Source: Nonomuraea jiangxiensis
Lineage (GTDB): Bacteria; Actinomycetota; Actinomycetes; Streptosporangiales; Streptosporangiaceae
Direction of reading: 5' to 3'
NCBI RefSeq assembly: GCF_900099965.1
Contig: NZ_FNDJ01000008.1
Coordinates: forward strand, 62,001-126,000
DNA: 64,000 nucleotides
The notes under the pieces: generated by a model
The model's input: the letters and a program-made list of their open reading frames with translations, nothing else
What the model was told of the DNA's origin: nothing
The model's database searches: none
Program-made: the position numbers and the translations under genes
Part shown: positions 1-9,122 of the stretch, piece after piece
How positions within the stretch are numbered: position 1 is the stretch's first letter
How the letters are laid out: each line of letters starts with the position of its first letter

Positions 1-952
1 TCTTGTCGATCTCGTGCAGGAGCACGTTGCGGTCATAGGCCTCGTACGGGGCGTCGGTGGGCTCGTGGTGGATGGTGCCGACCTCGGCGTAGGGCATGTC
101 CCGCAGCGTGTCCATCAGAGTGGGGCCGATCTCGCGCAGTGGCCGCACCAGTTCCGCACCGCCTTCGGCGCCGCTGAAGGCGATCCGCACATGGGCGACG
201 AACCTGCCGCGCAGCGGCGCGGGCACCATGGGCAGGTCGGGGTTCTGGGCCAGGAGCACCGAGGAGGCCATCTCGCGCGGCAGCGAACGGCTCCATTCGG
301 CGTAGACGTGGAGCACGTCGGAGGTGGCCTCGGCGGGGAAGTACAGGCCGCCGCCGTACAGCCGGGACACCGGGAACAGCTCGATCTCCATGCCGGTGAC
401 GACGCCGAAGTTGTCCTTGCCGCCGCGAACCGCCCAGAACAGGTCGGGGTCGCTGCCGGGGGTGACCTCGCGCAGACGGCCGTCGGCGGTGACCATCCGC
501 AGCCGCCGTACGTGATCCGCGGCGAACCCGTAGCGGCGGCCGAGCAGTCCCGCGCCTCCCCCGGTCGTGTAGCCCACCGCGCCCACATTCGGACTGGAAC
601 CGTTGAGCGGGGCCAGGCCGTGCGCGGCGGCCACGTCCACGACCTGTCGCCACCGCGTACCCGCCTCGACCCAGGCGAACCTGGTTTCCGGGTTCACCTC
701 GACACCGTTCATCCGCGCGGTGTTGATCAGCACGGCGCCGTCCGCCGCCACCGTCGGGCTGTGGCCACTGGCCAGCACGCCGACGGCCCGGCCCTGCGCC
801 GCCGCCATCCGCACGGCGGCCACCACGTCCTGCTCGCCGGCCGCGCCGACCACGTACGCGGGCCGCGACTCCACAGCTCGGTTGAGCCCCATCCGTCCGA
901 CGTCATACTCATGCTCACCGGGTCCGAAGATCTGGCTTGGAGACACGTTCAT
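1..952 (-). CDS. FAD-binding (PCMH/BBE-type) oxidoreductase, 3' end outside window
   Basis: This is the N-terminal 317 codons of a berberine-bridge-enzyme-like flavin oxidase, which oxidises an alcohol, sugar or secondary-metabolite substrate with O2. The frame shows an SGHS motif near residue 60, whose His normally carries the 8-alpha covalent FAD link. A glycine-rich GYTTGGGAGLLGRRYG stretch and an LFWAVRGGKDNFGVVT stretch follow, both typical of the PCMH FAD domain. The usual second anchor Cys before the glycine-rich loop is replaced (NGSSPNVGAVGY), so FAD is probably attached only once. The ATG at 952 is the first start that keeps the whole domain, but no clear ribosome site precedes it. 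The BBE C-terminal segment lies beyond the window edge. The substrate cannot be predicted. Confidence 0.85.
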   Translation of the reverse strand, partial: MNVSPSQIFGPGEHEYDVGRMGLNRAVESRPAYVVGAAGEQDVVAAVRMAAAQGRAVGVLASGHSPTVAADGAVLINTARMNGVEVNPETRFAWVEAGTRWRQVVDVAAAHGLAPLNGSSPNVGAVGYTTGGGAGLLGRRYGFAADHVRRLRMVTADGRLREVTPGSDPDLFWAVRGGKDNFGVVTGMEIELFPVSRLYGGGLYFPAEATSDVLHVYAEWSRSLPREMASSVLLAQNPDLPMVPAPLRGRFVAHVRIAFSGAEGGAELVRPLREIGPTLMDTLRDMPYAEVGTIHHEPTDAPYEAYDRNVLLHEIDK

Positions 953-1310
953 GCAGGCCATCGTGCCCGTGCAGGAAGTGGCGGTCTTGTACGAATCAGA
1001 CGTCCTGACCAGTGCCGGCGCGGGCCATGCCCGTACGAAGCGCGGCGAAGCTCACCCCTGCCCAGATCATGCGTCGGCAGACGGGATGTCGCCGCAGCAC
1101 AGGGCTGCTCGATCAGACCGTTCCAGCGGAGGAGAGGCGACTGGAGCGGCGGTAGTCACGGGGCGGTTGATGCCCGCATCAATATGTTCGGCCGCTACAC
1201 CTTCACCTCGCTCTTGGCCGGGGCCGGGCTGCACCCCTTGCGGGACCCCACTGCCTCCGCCGACGGCGGATGGACATGCTGGCGCCGCCAGCGGGTTAAA
1301 GTCCTTGTGC
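953..1310. other. Intergenic stretch without a supported gene
   Basis: This 358-bp gap separates the divergent flavin oxidase and methyltransferase starts. Reading frames are open through it on both strands, but none has a start with a ribosome site or a recognisable protein, so they look like high-GC shadows. Promoters for both neighbours should lie here; I could not assign a confident -35/-10 pair. Confidence 0.4.
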
Positions 1311-2105
1311 GTGGAGGACTTGTTCGGCAGCGCTGCGCCGTACTACGCCAGATACCGTCCCACGTACGGGCAAGCAGTGATCGAGCACTTGGCCAGAGCG
1401 CTCGGCGCGGACAGCCGGGTGCTGGACCTGGGCTGTGGTCCTGGAACGATCGCGATCCCGCTTGCCGGTCGGGTGAAGATGGTGCTCGCCATGGACCCGG
1501 CAGAAGAGATGCTGGCCGAGGGCCGGCGCCTGGCCGCCGACATCCCCAACATTATGTGGATACGAGGCGACTCGACGATGCTGCGCGCGCTGCCGCCGTT
1601 CGACCACGCGGTGATGGGCAGGTCATTTCACTGGATGGACCGCAGGACGGTGCTGGCGGAGCTGGATGAGCTGCTGCCGCCTGGCGGTGTGGTGGCACTG
1701 GTCGGCCCGGCCCGGCTGTCGGGAGAACCATGGCAGCCGAGCGCGCAGCCGTGGCAGCCGGTCGAGCGGAGGGTATGTGAGGACTTCGACCTCGAGATCA
1801 GTGCGGCGGCCAACTGCTACCACGCCACCGAAGAACATCACCACGACATCCTGGCCACCTCACCGTTCAGCGATCTGGAATGCCGCACGTTCAGGCGGCG
1901 GCTGGTGTGGGACGTAGAGGGATTGGTCGGGCTACAGCTCTCCTACTCTTACAGCTCACCCGCCGTACTCGGCGATCGACTGCACGCCTTCGTTGAGGCG
2001 CTGCGGAAGGCGCTGCTGGCCGACAGTCCGACAGGCCGGTGGGAGCAGAAACTGATGACTGACGTCCTGGTGGCCAGACGAAGAGGCGCGCTGCCTTCCT
2101 GTTGA
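1311..2105 (+). CDS. Class I SAM-dependent methyltransferase
   Basis: This is a 264-residue Rossmann-fold methyltransferase (Methyltransf_11/25 type) that would move a methyl group from S-adenosylmethionine to an unknown small molecule. Motif I is VLDLGCGPGT near residue 45, with an acidic AMDPAEEML strand end that would bind the ribose, and a D..VMGRSFHWMD motif IV region. The N-terminus FGSAAPYYARYRPTY matches the usual opening of this family, which is why I start at the GTG at 1311. The open frame runs much further upstream but encodes nothing domain-like. TTG at 1305 is another possible start. The gene stands alone and ends shortly before a strong hairpin. Confidence 0.8.
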   Translation: MEDLFGSAAPYYARYRPTYGQAVIEHLARALGADSRVLDLGCGPGTIAIPLAGRVKMVLAMDPAEEMLAEGRRLAADIPNIMWIRGDSTMLRALPPFDHAVMGRSFHWMDRRTVLAELDELLPPGGVVALVGPARLSGEPWQPSAQPWQPVERRVCEDFDLEISAAANCYHATEEHHHDILATSPFSDLECRTFRRRLVWDVEGLVGLQLSYSYSSPAVLGDRLHAFVEALRKALLADSPTGRWEQKLMTDVLVARRRGALPSC

Positions 2106-2138
2106 CCGTCGGTGGACGAGATCGGAACCGGCACCCGA

Positions 2139-2173
2139 GCTATCGCAGATAGTGAGCCACTATCTGCGATAGC
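2139..2173. repeat. Perfect 16-bp inverted repeat, possible terminator or operator
   Basis: Two 16-nt arms (GCTATCGCAGATAGTG and its exact complement) are separated by only AGC. The hairpin begins 33 nt after the methyltransferase stop, which suits a terminator, but no T-run follows. A second, imperfect copy of the right arm (TATCTGCGACAGC) sits near 2223-2235, so a protein-binding site or a mobile-element end is also possible. Confidence 0.6.
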
Positions 2174-2212
2174 ACCGACGCCCTCCTACGGAACCACTCG
2201 CGGAGCCGCTGG

Positions 2213-2506
2213 TTGCCGGGCTTATCTGCGACAGCCAGGCTCGGAAGTGGTGCGCACGTCTGGCTGAAGGCCTGGCAGCGGCGCCGCGCCCGCGCGCACG
2301 ATGGCGCCCCGAAAAGCCTGTTCTGCCGGCGGCACCAGGACGGCTGCGACCGGACCTTCAACCAGACGGTGGCTGCGAACGGTCGATGGCTCGTCTGCAC
2401 GCTCGACAACGTACGCTGGCCGGTCCTCCGACAAGGCCCGGGGCAGATCCAGGCTCAAAGAGCGTTCGTTGTGCTCGCCGGCCGCTATGCCCTCCAGCAC
2501 CCTTGA
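2213..2506 (+). CDS. Hypothetical small protein, doubtful
   Basis: This is a 97-codon frame with no recognised family. It holds a cysteine/histidine-containing stretch (FCRRHQDGCDRTF) that faintly recalls a zinc knuckle, but spacing and length do not match a known finger. There is no convincing ribosome site, and the opposite strand is also open over the same bases. It may be a relic of a transposase-like gene or simply a chance frame. I list it only because nothing else explains the 480 bp between the hairpin and the monooxygenase gene. Confidence 0.2.
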   Translation: MPGLSATARLGSGAHVWLKAWQRRRARAHDGAPKSLFCRRHQDGCDRTFNQTVAANGRWLVCTLDNVRWPVLRQGPGQIQAQRAFVVLAGRYALQHP

Positions 2507-2651
2507 CTGCCGATGAGCGCCACAGCGGACCGACTTCCGGTCGTCAAACGACCGTTATACGGACGCGCGGACGCCTGCGCCGATTCACCCCGCGGTTGAT
2601 GCTGCCTCCAGCCTTGCGATGGTCAGTCGCTACTGGCCGTTCCGATCATCC

Positions 2652-4187
2652 TCATGGGCGGTTGGCGGGCTTGCCGAACCAGCGGGAGAGGTGGTCGTTC
2701 AGGTCCTGCTGATCGTCGCCGATCCAGGCGACGTGGCCGTCGGGGCGTAGCAGGACGCACGGAACATCCAGTGTCGCAGTGGGATCCGCGAGGTAATCGA
2801 CCCGGTCTGACCAGCCGCCGACGGTCAGGCGTTCGGTACGGTCCAGCAGCAGGCCGCGGCCGTGATGCAGCAGACCGTAGAGGTTGCCCTGTTTCACGTC
2901 GATGTCGGGCAGGCGGCGGCCGAGCAGATCGGGGCCTTCGCCGAAGTCGTAGCGGATGCCGATCGCGGTGATCTTCTCGATCAGATGGCGGTTCACCTCG
3001 TCGAAGTCCATCAGTTCGGTGAGCAGCCTGCGCACGGCCTGCGGGCCCGGTTCGGTGGACAGCAGTTCCATCTGGGCGCGGGTGTTGTCCAGCACGTCCT
3101 CGGCGACCGGACGGCGTTCGGCCTGGTAGGTGTCCAGCAGTGTTTCCGGCGCCCAGCCGCGGATCTGTGCGGCCAGTTTCCAGCCGAGGTTGAATGCGTC
3201 CTGAACGCCCAGGTTGAGGCCCTGTCCGCCGATGGGTGGATGGATGTGTGCCGCATCGCCGGCCAGCAGCACCCGCCCGACCCGATAACGTTCGGCCAGC
3301 CGGGTGGTGTCCCCGAAGCGGGACAACCAGCGCGGGGAGTGCACGCCGAAATCGGTTCCGGCGATGGTGCGCAGCTGTTGTTGGAAATCCTCGAGGGTGG
3401 GCGGTTCCGCGCGATCGCTGACTCCCGCGGCGGGGACTACGACGCTGTAGACACCTTCGTCGAAGGGCCGGAGCCAGAATGGCTGATGGGTCTCGCGGAT
3501 TTCGGCCACCTTGGCGGCGATCTCCTCCTGCGGAACGCCCACTTCCATCTCGCCCATCAGCGTCTCGGTCCGTGAGGGCTCGCCGGGGAAGCCGACACCG
3601 AGCAGTTTACGCACCGTACTGCGCCCGCCGTCACAGCCGACGAGATAGCGCGAACGCAGCTGTTCCCCGTCGGCCAGCTCGACGGTCACACCCTCGTCGT
3701 CCTGCTCGAAACCGGCGACCGCGCAACCGCGCCGGACCTGCGCGCCCAGTTCGATGGCATGTTCTTCCAGCAGCTGTTCGATGACCGGCTGCGGGATGCC
3801 CAGCAGATAGGCGTACGCGGAATCCAGGTCCTTGGGCGCGGGTTTGGGGATGGCGGCGAAGAAGCCGCCGGCCGGACGCTGTCTTCCGTGTTGGCGAATG
3901 CGATCCAGCAGTCCGCGCATGGCCATCAGCTCGAGACTGCGAATATGCAGACCGACTATGCGGACGAACGACTTGGGCTCGGTTTCCTTCTCCAGAACGA
4001 GTACCCGCACATTGTGCAGCCGCAGTTCGGCGGCCAGCATCGCACCGGTCGGCCCGCAGCCGGCAATGATCACATCGAAGATGAGGGGCGCGCGATCGGC
4101 GCCGGAGGCCGGCGACCAGAGAACTCGGGGGACCTCGCCCACCGTGTCGTTGGACGGCGGCTCGGCGGTGACCTGCTGAGAGTGCAT
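2652..4187 (-). CDS. rox: FAD-dependent aromatic monooxygenase, rifampin monooxygenase (Rox)-like
   Basis: This 511-residue group A flavoprotein monooxygenase is close in layout to rifampin monooxygenases, which hydroxylate the naphthyl ring of rifamycins and lead to loss of activity. The dinucleotide motif IIAGCGPTGAMLAAEL lies near residues 37-52. The second FAD motif GDAAHIHPPIGGQGLN lies near 310, after YRVGRVLLA. The middle segment RYLVGCDGGRSTVRKLLG is the conserved DG region, and the C-terminus has the thioredoxin-like tail. I chose the ATG at 4187 because AAAGG stands 8 nt before it. A longer in-frame GTG at 4280 would overlap a short leader ORF and adds about 31 residues of no domain character. 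Related aromatic-polyketide hydroxylases are the main alternative identity. Confidence 0.82.
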   Translation of the reverse strand: MHSQQVTAEPPSNDTVGEVPRVLWSPASGADRAPLIFDVIIAGCGPTGAMLAAELRLHNVRVLVLEKETEPKSFVRIVGLHIRSLELMAMRGLLDRIRQHGRQRPAGGFFAAIPKPAPKDLDSAYAYLLGIPQPVIEQLLEEHAIELGAQVRRGCAVAGFEQDDEGVTVELADGEQLRSRYLVGCDGGRSTVRKLLGVGFPGEPSRTETLMGEMEVGVPQEEIAAKVAEIRETHQPFWLRPFDEGVYSVVVPAAGVSDRAEPPTLEDFQQQLRTIAGTDFGVHSPRWLSRFGDTTRLAERYRVGRVLLAGDAAHIHPPIGGQGLNLGVQDAFNLGWKLAAQIRGWAPETLLDTYQAERRPVAEDVLDNTRAQMELLSTEPGPQAVRRLLTELMDFDEVNRHLIEKITAIGIRYDFGEGPDLLGRRLPDIDVKQGNLYGLLHHGRGLLLDRTERLTVGGWSDRVDYLADPTATLDVPCVLLRPDGHVAWIGDDQQDLNDHLSRWFGKPANRP

Positions 4188-4237
4188 TGGTGTTGCCTTT
4201 CGGGAGTGCCTTGTTGGCGAGGCGCTCCCGGCGACAC

Positions 4238-4297
4238 CTACGTCAATCGCCCGACCGTGACGCGAAGAGGGAGCACCCACATCGATACAGCGTTCAT
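4238..4297 (-). CDS. Short leader ORF upstream of the rifampin-monooxygenase-like gene
   Basis: This 19-codon frame (MNAVSMWVLPLRVTVGRLT) is preceded by the strongest ribosome site in the region, GAGGAGGTGAG, 4 nt before its ATG. It ends 50 nt before the chosen start of the monooxygenase gene. Short translated leaders of this kind control many antibiotic-resistance genes through ribosome stalling or attenuation. Here that role is inferred only from position and the very good start signals. It could also be a decayed start region of the monooxygenase itself. Confidence 0.5.
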   Translation of the reverse strand: MNAVSMWVLPLRVTVGRLT

Positions 4298-4336
4298 GGG
4301 TCTCACCTCCTCGGGCGGTGTCACGGTCGACTGCAA

Positions 4337-4365
4337 GCTACAAGCCCGGGCATCATCCCGTCCAA
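4337..4365 (-). promoter_or_regulatory. Predicted promoter of the leader/monooxygenase transcript
   Basis: Read on the minus strand, TTGGAC (4360-4365) and TGTAGC (4337-4342) are 17 nt apart. Transcription would begin near 4330, about 18 nt before the leader ribosome site. A GGGCTTG heptamer overlaps the -10 side. It recalls half of the rifamycin-associated element described upstream of rifamycin resistance genes, but I cannot confirm a full element. Confidence 0.4.
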
Positions 4366-4462
4366 TCCTTTACCAGCCACATGATCACGGCTGTCGTTGA
4401 TCTTCGTGATGCACTCGTCGGCGGCCGAGGGCGTTCCCGTCGAAGAGGCTCTCGGCGAGTGG

Positions 4463-5404
4463 CTAGGCGGGGCGCAGAAGCTCCTCGCGCCTGGTCAGCA
4501 GTCGGGCGCGCTCGGCCAGCAACTGGGCGCGGCGCGCCTGCAGGTGCGCCCCGGTGTCGGCCACCCACTGCGCCAGCTTCTTCACCTCGGCCCTGGTCTT
4601 CTCGATGCGCTGATGCTTGAGCACATCGCTGATGATGTTGTCGAAGAAGGCGTCCACAAACCACCGCGTGTCCACCTTGGGCATGACCGGCCGGGCCGCG
4701 ACCCCGATGTCGGCCAGCTCGCGGGAGAAGACGTCCAGAGCCCGCTGGGCATGCCAGGCGGCCTCGTCGGCGCTGGTCAGCTTGTCATGTTCGTAGGCGT
4801 CGGCGAGCAGGCCGCCGCCGAACATGTCGAAGGTCGAGGCGTTCCTGGCCGAGTTGAGGAAGCCCAGCACGACGCCGAGCGCCTCGTGCGCGCCCCGCCC
4901 CGCCTGGTGGGCCTCATCGCACTCGCGCACATGGGCGCTCAACCGGTCGAGCGCGGCACCGAGGTCGGCCAGCTCACGCGCGCGCGGATCGCCGCTCCGG
5001 ATGAGCTGCTGCTCCTTCTCGGCCAGCAGCCGGGCGTACTCCCGGGACGCGGGCTCGAGCACGGCCAGCTCGGCGTCGGCCGCCGCCGCGTCGGCTTCGA
5101 GCTGCGCGAGCCGGGCCCGGTGACCGTCCACGCGCTCCCTGGCCACCACCGCCTCGGCACGCTCGCGCTCCAGCCGCTCCTCGCGGTTGCCCAGCATGCG
5201 GGCCAGAACGGCGGACAGCCCGCCTTCCAGCCGGGCGACGTCACGCTCCTCCTGGGCCAGCTCGACCTCCAGGTCCTCCAGGGTGCTGCGGACGTCCGCG
5301 ATCTGCTGCGCGGTGGTCTCGCGCAGACGCCGGACGTGCTCGGCGCGGTGCATCCTGGCGGACGCCTCGTGCAGCCGTTCGTCAAGTTCCGGGGAAAGCG
5401 TCAC
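4463..5404 (-). CDS. Hypothetical coiled-coil protein
   Basis: This 313-residue protein has no named domain that I recognise. Residues 1-150 are rich in Glu, Arg, Leu and Ala with heptad-like spacing, predicting a long coiled coil. A more globular middle part (LGVVLGFLNSARNASTFDMFGGGLLADAYEHDK) is followed by a second charged helical tail. The middle segment resembles uncharacterised actinobacterial proteins in which GGG-LADAYEHDKL-SADEAA precedes helices. There is no signal peptide or membrane segment, so it should be cytosolic. The start is the GTG at 5404; no ribosome site is obvious, and an internal start is possible. It faces the same way as the neighbouring amidohydrolase gene but is separated from it by 118 bp. 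Confidence 0.7.
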   Translation of the reverse strand: MTLSPELDERLHEASARMHRAEHVRRLRETTAQQIADVRSTLEDLEVELAQEERDVARLEGGLSAVLARMLGNREERLERERAEAVVARERVDGHRARLAQLEADAAAADAELAVLEPASREYARLLAEKEQQLIRSGDPRARELADLGAALDRLSAHVRECDEAHQAGRGAHEALGVVLGFLNSARNASTFDMFGGGLLADAYEHDKLTSADEAAWHAQRALDVFSRELADIGVAARPVMPKVDTRWFVDAFFDNIISDVLKHQRIEKTRAEVKKLAQWVADTGAHLQARRAQLLAERARLLTRREELLRPA

Positions 5405-5522
5405 GCAATGATGACGAACGAGCCGGACCGGACGTTCCGCAAGGCCGGCCGGCCTTGCGCAGCGATCGCCGGGCCGGCAACACGCTCACCGCAGGTGGCA
5501 TGGCCCGGTCTTCAGCGGGGTC

Positions 5523-8500
5523 TCAGCATCCGTCGTGGCAGCAGGCGACTCGGGCTCCCTCAAGTTCGGTGGGGTCGTTCCACCAGTGGCTCGCTGCGCT
5601 CGGGTGGACGGGGACGCGGTCCTTGACCTTGCCGGAAGGAGCGGAGGCCGCGGGTGTCGCCTGGTTGGTGGTGGAGGAGGAGGGGTAAGGCGCGAGGAGC
5701 TGCTCGACGGTGTGGTGTCTCCCGCCGACGACGACGGCGGTGACGTTGGCGGCGTCCTCGATGCGGGACAGCGGGTCGCCGTCGATGATGGCCAGGTCGG
5801 CGTACATGCCCTTGGCGATCCTGCCCAGCGGCAGGCCGAGGTAGGTCGCGGACGTGCTGGTCGCGGCGGTGAGCGTTTCCCGCGGGGTCAGGCCGTACTT
5901 GACCATGGCGCGCAGGTTCATGTGCAGGCTGAGCCCGAGGTGGTCGATCGGCGCGTCGGTGCCGACGGTGACCACGCCGCCGCCGCGGATCATCGCCGCG
6001 ATCTGCGCGACCTGGTTGGCGAGGTTCGTCCGGATCACCCGGACCGCTGTCGGGTCGGCGGTCTGCGCCGCGGTGACCGTCGCCTGGAGGGCCGCCATCC
6101 GCCAGTTCGGGTAGAGCCGGCGCACTCGTTCGTCGGTGACCAGCGAGGTGTCGTCCCTGTAGAGGGTCGAGGAGTTGAACAGGGTGGGGGTTCTGGCCAT
6201 TTTCGAGGCGTTGAACATGGAGATGACGTCCGAGTAGGCGGAGCCGACGTTCGTGACGGTACGTGAGTAGCCGAACCGGTTGGTGGCGCCGATGTGCTCG
6301 GTCTGGTCGCCGCCCATGGCGATCGCCGGGTAGTGGTAATGCGAGCTCACCGGCTTGCCCTGGCGATGGGCCCAGTCGATGACCTCCTTGTGCCAGGCGA
6401 CCGGGAGCCGCACGTAGCACTTCATCATGTCGTAGTCGAGGGCGGCGGCCCGCCGCAGTTCGAGCCGGAGCTGGTCGTGGGAGTACGTCGGGCGCATGAA
6501 GTTGTAGTAGATGCGCGGCCCGTCGATGGCCTCGCCCGTGCCCAGGTAGCGCGGTGCGAGCCGGGCGCCGGACTGCACCGACTCGCGCTCCTCCACCATG
6601 TGGTACGCCGGTGAGCCGGGTGAGCGCGTCGTGGTGACGCCCAGGGCGAGCCAGAGCGGACCCTGCCGTGATCCGTAGGCGTACCCCTGCATTTCACGGT
6701 GATGGTGGATGTCGATCAGGCCGGGCATGACGAACCTGTCGCGGGCGTCGATCCGGGCGCCGGGTCTTCCTTCCCGGTGCGGCTCGATCGCGGTGATGCG
6801 CTGGCCTCGTACGATGATGTCGACGTCGCGGACGACCCTGTCGGAGACGCCGTCCCACATGCGGCCCGCGTGGATGACGACCTGATCGGGGCCGGGGTCG
6901 TTGCGCCAGGTCAGCCGCATCGGGATCGACCGGGCGGGCTTGCCGTCGAGGCACACGCTCTTGAGACGTCCCTCGTTCAGGTAGAGGAGGGTGGCCGAGC
7001 CGCCTGCCCAGACAGGCGAGTCGGAGACCTCGTGGGTGACCTGACGGGCGCTGCCGGTGGGCCGTCCGGTCCGGTCGACGGGCAGGACCCACAGGAGCGA
7101 TTCCATGGCGAAGGCGAGCATGGTGCCGTCGGGTGACCAGACAGGGCCGTCGTCACCCCGCGTCTGCAAGGATCGGTGTGGCGCGGGGTCGATGTACGTA
7201 CCGGCGCCCGTGGCCCGGTCGACGAGCAGGATCTTGGACAGTCCCTCACGGTAGCGTCGCGAGTACGGCACCACCGCGGCCAGCGCCAGGGTTCTGCCGT
7301 CGGGTGACCAGGTCGGGCGGCCCGGTTCGAAGGTGGCGTCGAAGATCTTCTGGATGTCGCCGGTGGAGACGTCCACCACCCACAGGGCTCCGTCCTGGTC
7401 CAGGTAGGCGATCTCCCTCCCGTCGGGTGACCACCGGACCGACAGGGCGGCGGAGCCGGACAACCGGGTCAGCTGCCGGTCGGCCCCGGTGCTCAGGTCA
7501 CGGACCCAGATATTGAGGGTGCCGGTGCGGTCGGTGACGAATGCCAGTTGCCGCCCGTCCGGGGAGAAGTCCGGGTCGGCTTTCCACCAGCGGTCACGGA
7601 AAAGCGGTTCCGGCGTGCCGCCGATACGCATCAGATAGATGTCGTTGAGCGCGCGGAAGGCGATGGCGGACTCGTCCGGGGACACGGCCGGGCTGCCGAT
7701 TCCGACGACGGGGAACGACCCGGGCTCGTCGAAGACGCGGACCTTCTTCTTGTACTTCGGAGTCGTCGCCGTCAGCGCGGCGGTGAAGCCGATGGTGCCG
7801 ACGGACGCGGAGTTGAGGCGGCGGACCTTGATGGTGCCCGCGGAGGTGTAGAAGTAGCGTCCGTCCGGGGCGAACCGGGCACGGAACGGGAAGACCTCCT
7901 CGCCGCTGACGAGGGTGCCCGCGGTGCCGGCCAGATCATTGGCGCCGGAGTGGAAGAGGTGGTAGGCGAGGTCGGTGCCGTTCGGCAGCCAGGACGGCTG
8001 GTGAATGACCTGACCGGTGGGGACCGTGACCGCGTTGCTGCGCGTGCCGGTGGCGACCTCGACGACGTCGATCCTGGTGTCGGCGACGACGAACGCGATC
8101 TTGCTCCCGTCGGGTGACCAGGCCGGCTCGTACTCCTCGGCGGAGGTGTCGGTCAGGACGCGGGTCGCTCCGGTGGCGACATCGAGCAGGTGGATCCCGT
8201 AGCTGCCCCCGGCGTCGGAGGAGTAGGCGATGGTACGCCCGTCCGGGCTGTAGCGGGGCTCGCGATGATCGAACGGGCCGGTGGTCAACTGCCTGATCGC
8301 GGACCCGTCGGGCCGGATCGTCCACAGGTTGAAGACACCGTCGCGGTACGACTGGAACACGATGGCGCGGCCGTCCGGGGACCAGTCGGGCTGGGCGATG
8401 TCGTACAGGTCGCTGGTGAGCCTGCGGGCGGTGCCCCCGGAGGCGGAGCAGACCCACAGGACGCCGAGCAGGTCGAGGGCGAGCAGGCGGCCGTCGGGCG

Positions 8501-8675
8501 AGGGCGCGACGGCGAAGTCGGTGCCGGAGGCGACGGTGGTCTTACCGGCGTTCCCTGCAATGCCGGCTTTCGCCGGTAAGGCCGGGGTGAGCACGGCGGC
8601 GAGGGCGGCACCACCGCCCGCCAGGACGGCCCGGCGGGACATCGATCCGGAGGTGGAGGTGAACGCGTCAGACAT
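5523..8675 (-). CDS. Exported amidohydrolase with N-terminal TolB-like beta-propeller
   Basis: This 1050-residue exported protein begins with a Tat-type signal (MSRRAVLAGGGAALAAV near residues 12-30). It is followed by at least eight PD40/TolB repeats carrying WSPDG or FSPDG cores, roughly residues 45-590. The C-terminal half is a metal-dependent amidohydrolase. PGLIDIHHH near residue 650 supplies the HxH metal pair. HIGATNRFG and GTDAPIDHLG (near 908) supply further ligands, and the GRIAKGMYADLAIIDGDPL tail closes the barrel. Such fusions are usually annotated as imidazolonepropionase-like or peptidase-like hydrolases of unknown substrate. The ATG at 8675 is preferred to one six codons upstream because it places the twin-arginine signal normally; ribosome sites are weak for both. 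The gene stands alone. Confidence 0.85.
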   Translation of the reverse strand: MSDAFTSTSGSMSRRAVLAGGGAALAAVLTPALPAKAGIAGNAGKTTVASGTDFAVAPSPDGRLLALDLLGVLWVCSASGGTARRLTSDLYDIAQPDWSPDGRAIVFQSYRDGVFNLWTIRPDGSAIRQLTTGPFDHREPRYSPDGRTIAYSSDAGGSYGIHLLDVATGATRVLTDTSAEEYEPAWSPDGSKIAFVVADTRIDVVEVATGTRSNAVTVPTGQVIHQPSWLPNGTDLAYHLFHSGANDLAGTAGTLVSGEEVFPFRARFAPDGRYFYTSAGTIKVRRLNSASVGTIGFTAALTATTPKYKKKVRVFDEPGSFPVVGIGSPAVSPDESAIAFRALNDIYLMRIGGTPEPLFRDRWWKADPDFSPDGRQLAFVTDRTGTLNIWVRDLSTGADRQLTRLSGSAALSVRWSPDGREIAYLDQDGALWVVDVSTGDIQKIFDATFEPGRPTWSPDGRTLALAAVVPYSRRYREGLSKILLVDRATGAGTYIDPAPHRSLQTRGDDGPVWSPDGTMLAFAMESLLWVLPVDRTGRPTGSARQVTHEVSDSPVWAGGSATLLYLNEGRLKSVCLDGKPARSIPMRLTWRNDPGPDQVVIHAGRMWDGVSDRVVRDVDIIVRGQRITAIEPHREGRPGARIDARDRFVMPGLIDIHHHREMQGYAYGSRQGPLWLALGVTTTRSPGSPAYHMVEERESVQSGARLAPRYLGTGEAIDGPRIYYNFMRPTYSHDQLRLELRRAAALDYDMMKCYVRLPVAWHKEVIDWAHRQGKPVSSHYHYPAIAMGGDQTEHIGATNRFGYSRTVTNVGSAYSDVISMFNASKMARTPTLFNSSTLYRDDTSLVTDERVRRLYPNWRMAALQATVTAAQTADPTAVRVIRTNLANQVAQIAAMIRGGGVVTVGTDAPIDHLGLSLHMNLRAMVKYGLTPRETLTAATSTSATYLGLPLGRIAKGMYADLAIIDGDPLSRIEDAANVTAVVVGGRHHTVEQLLAPYPSSSTTNQATPAASAPSGKVKDRVPVHPSAASHWWNDPTELEGARVACCHDGC

Positions 8676-9122
8676 CGGGGATTTCCACTCCACTATTCAC
8701 GCATGGTCAGATAGTCATCGAGCTGACGGCTTGGAAACAGGCGTCAGCGAACGGCTGGACGTTATGACGCGCGATTCATGGCCCGAGGCGAAATGCGTTA
8801 TCGGCCTGGAGCCCATCCGGTTGAACATCGCCACCACCTGCCTGCCGACGACTCATCGAGCAGAGGCGGGCTGCTGCGCTCATTGAGAGCACTGGGACCT
8901 GCTTGGCCAAAGTACCTGCATAGGAATGTGCATACGTCGGTCAACAGATTTGGTCAAGAGGAGCCGGTGGGACGGGTTCGCATCGTGGGTCTCTATCGGA
9001 CCGGACGGCCGGGCGAGTCGATGTGCGATCCGGCCGTCGGCAGTGGGCTACGGTAGCCCGCCACGCGGGGTATGTGGTCAAATACCTATCGGAAGTGTCG
9101 GAAGCATGTGAAAGGGCGGGAC
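8676..9122. other. Divergent intergenic region
   Basis: This 447-bp region lies between the divergent amidohydrolase and OsmC genes. Short frames cross it but have neither ribosome sites nor protein-like content. It must hold both promoters; I could not place them with confidence. Confidence 0.4.

Noticed and set aside
14..1669. A 551-codon plus-strand frame covering the flavin oxidase
   Set aside because: The minus strand encodes a full PCMH FAD domain here; the plus frame has no domain and runs into the methyltransferase in the wrong frame.
5523..8693. Regularly spaced near-identical short DNA repeats in the amidohydrolase gene, at first sight like a repeat array
   Set aside because: They are codons for the WSPDG motif of successive beta-propeller blades at irregular spacing, not a CRISPR or satellite array.
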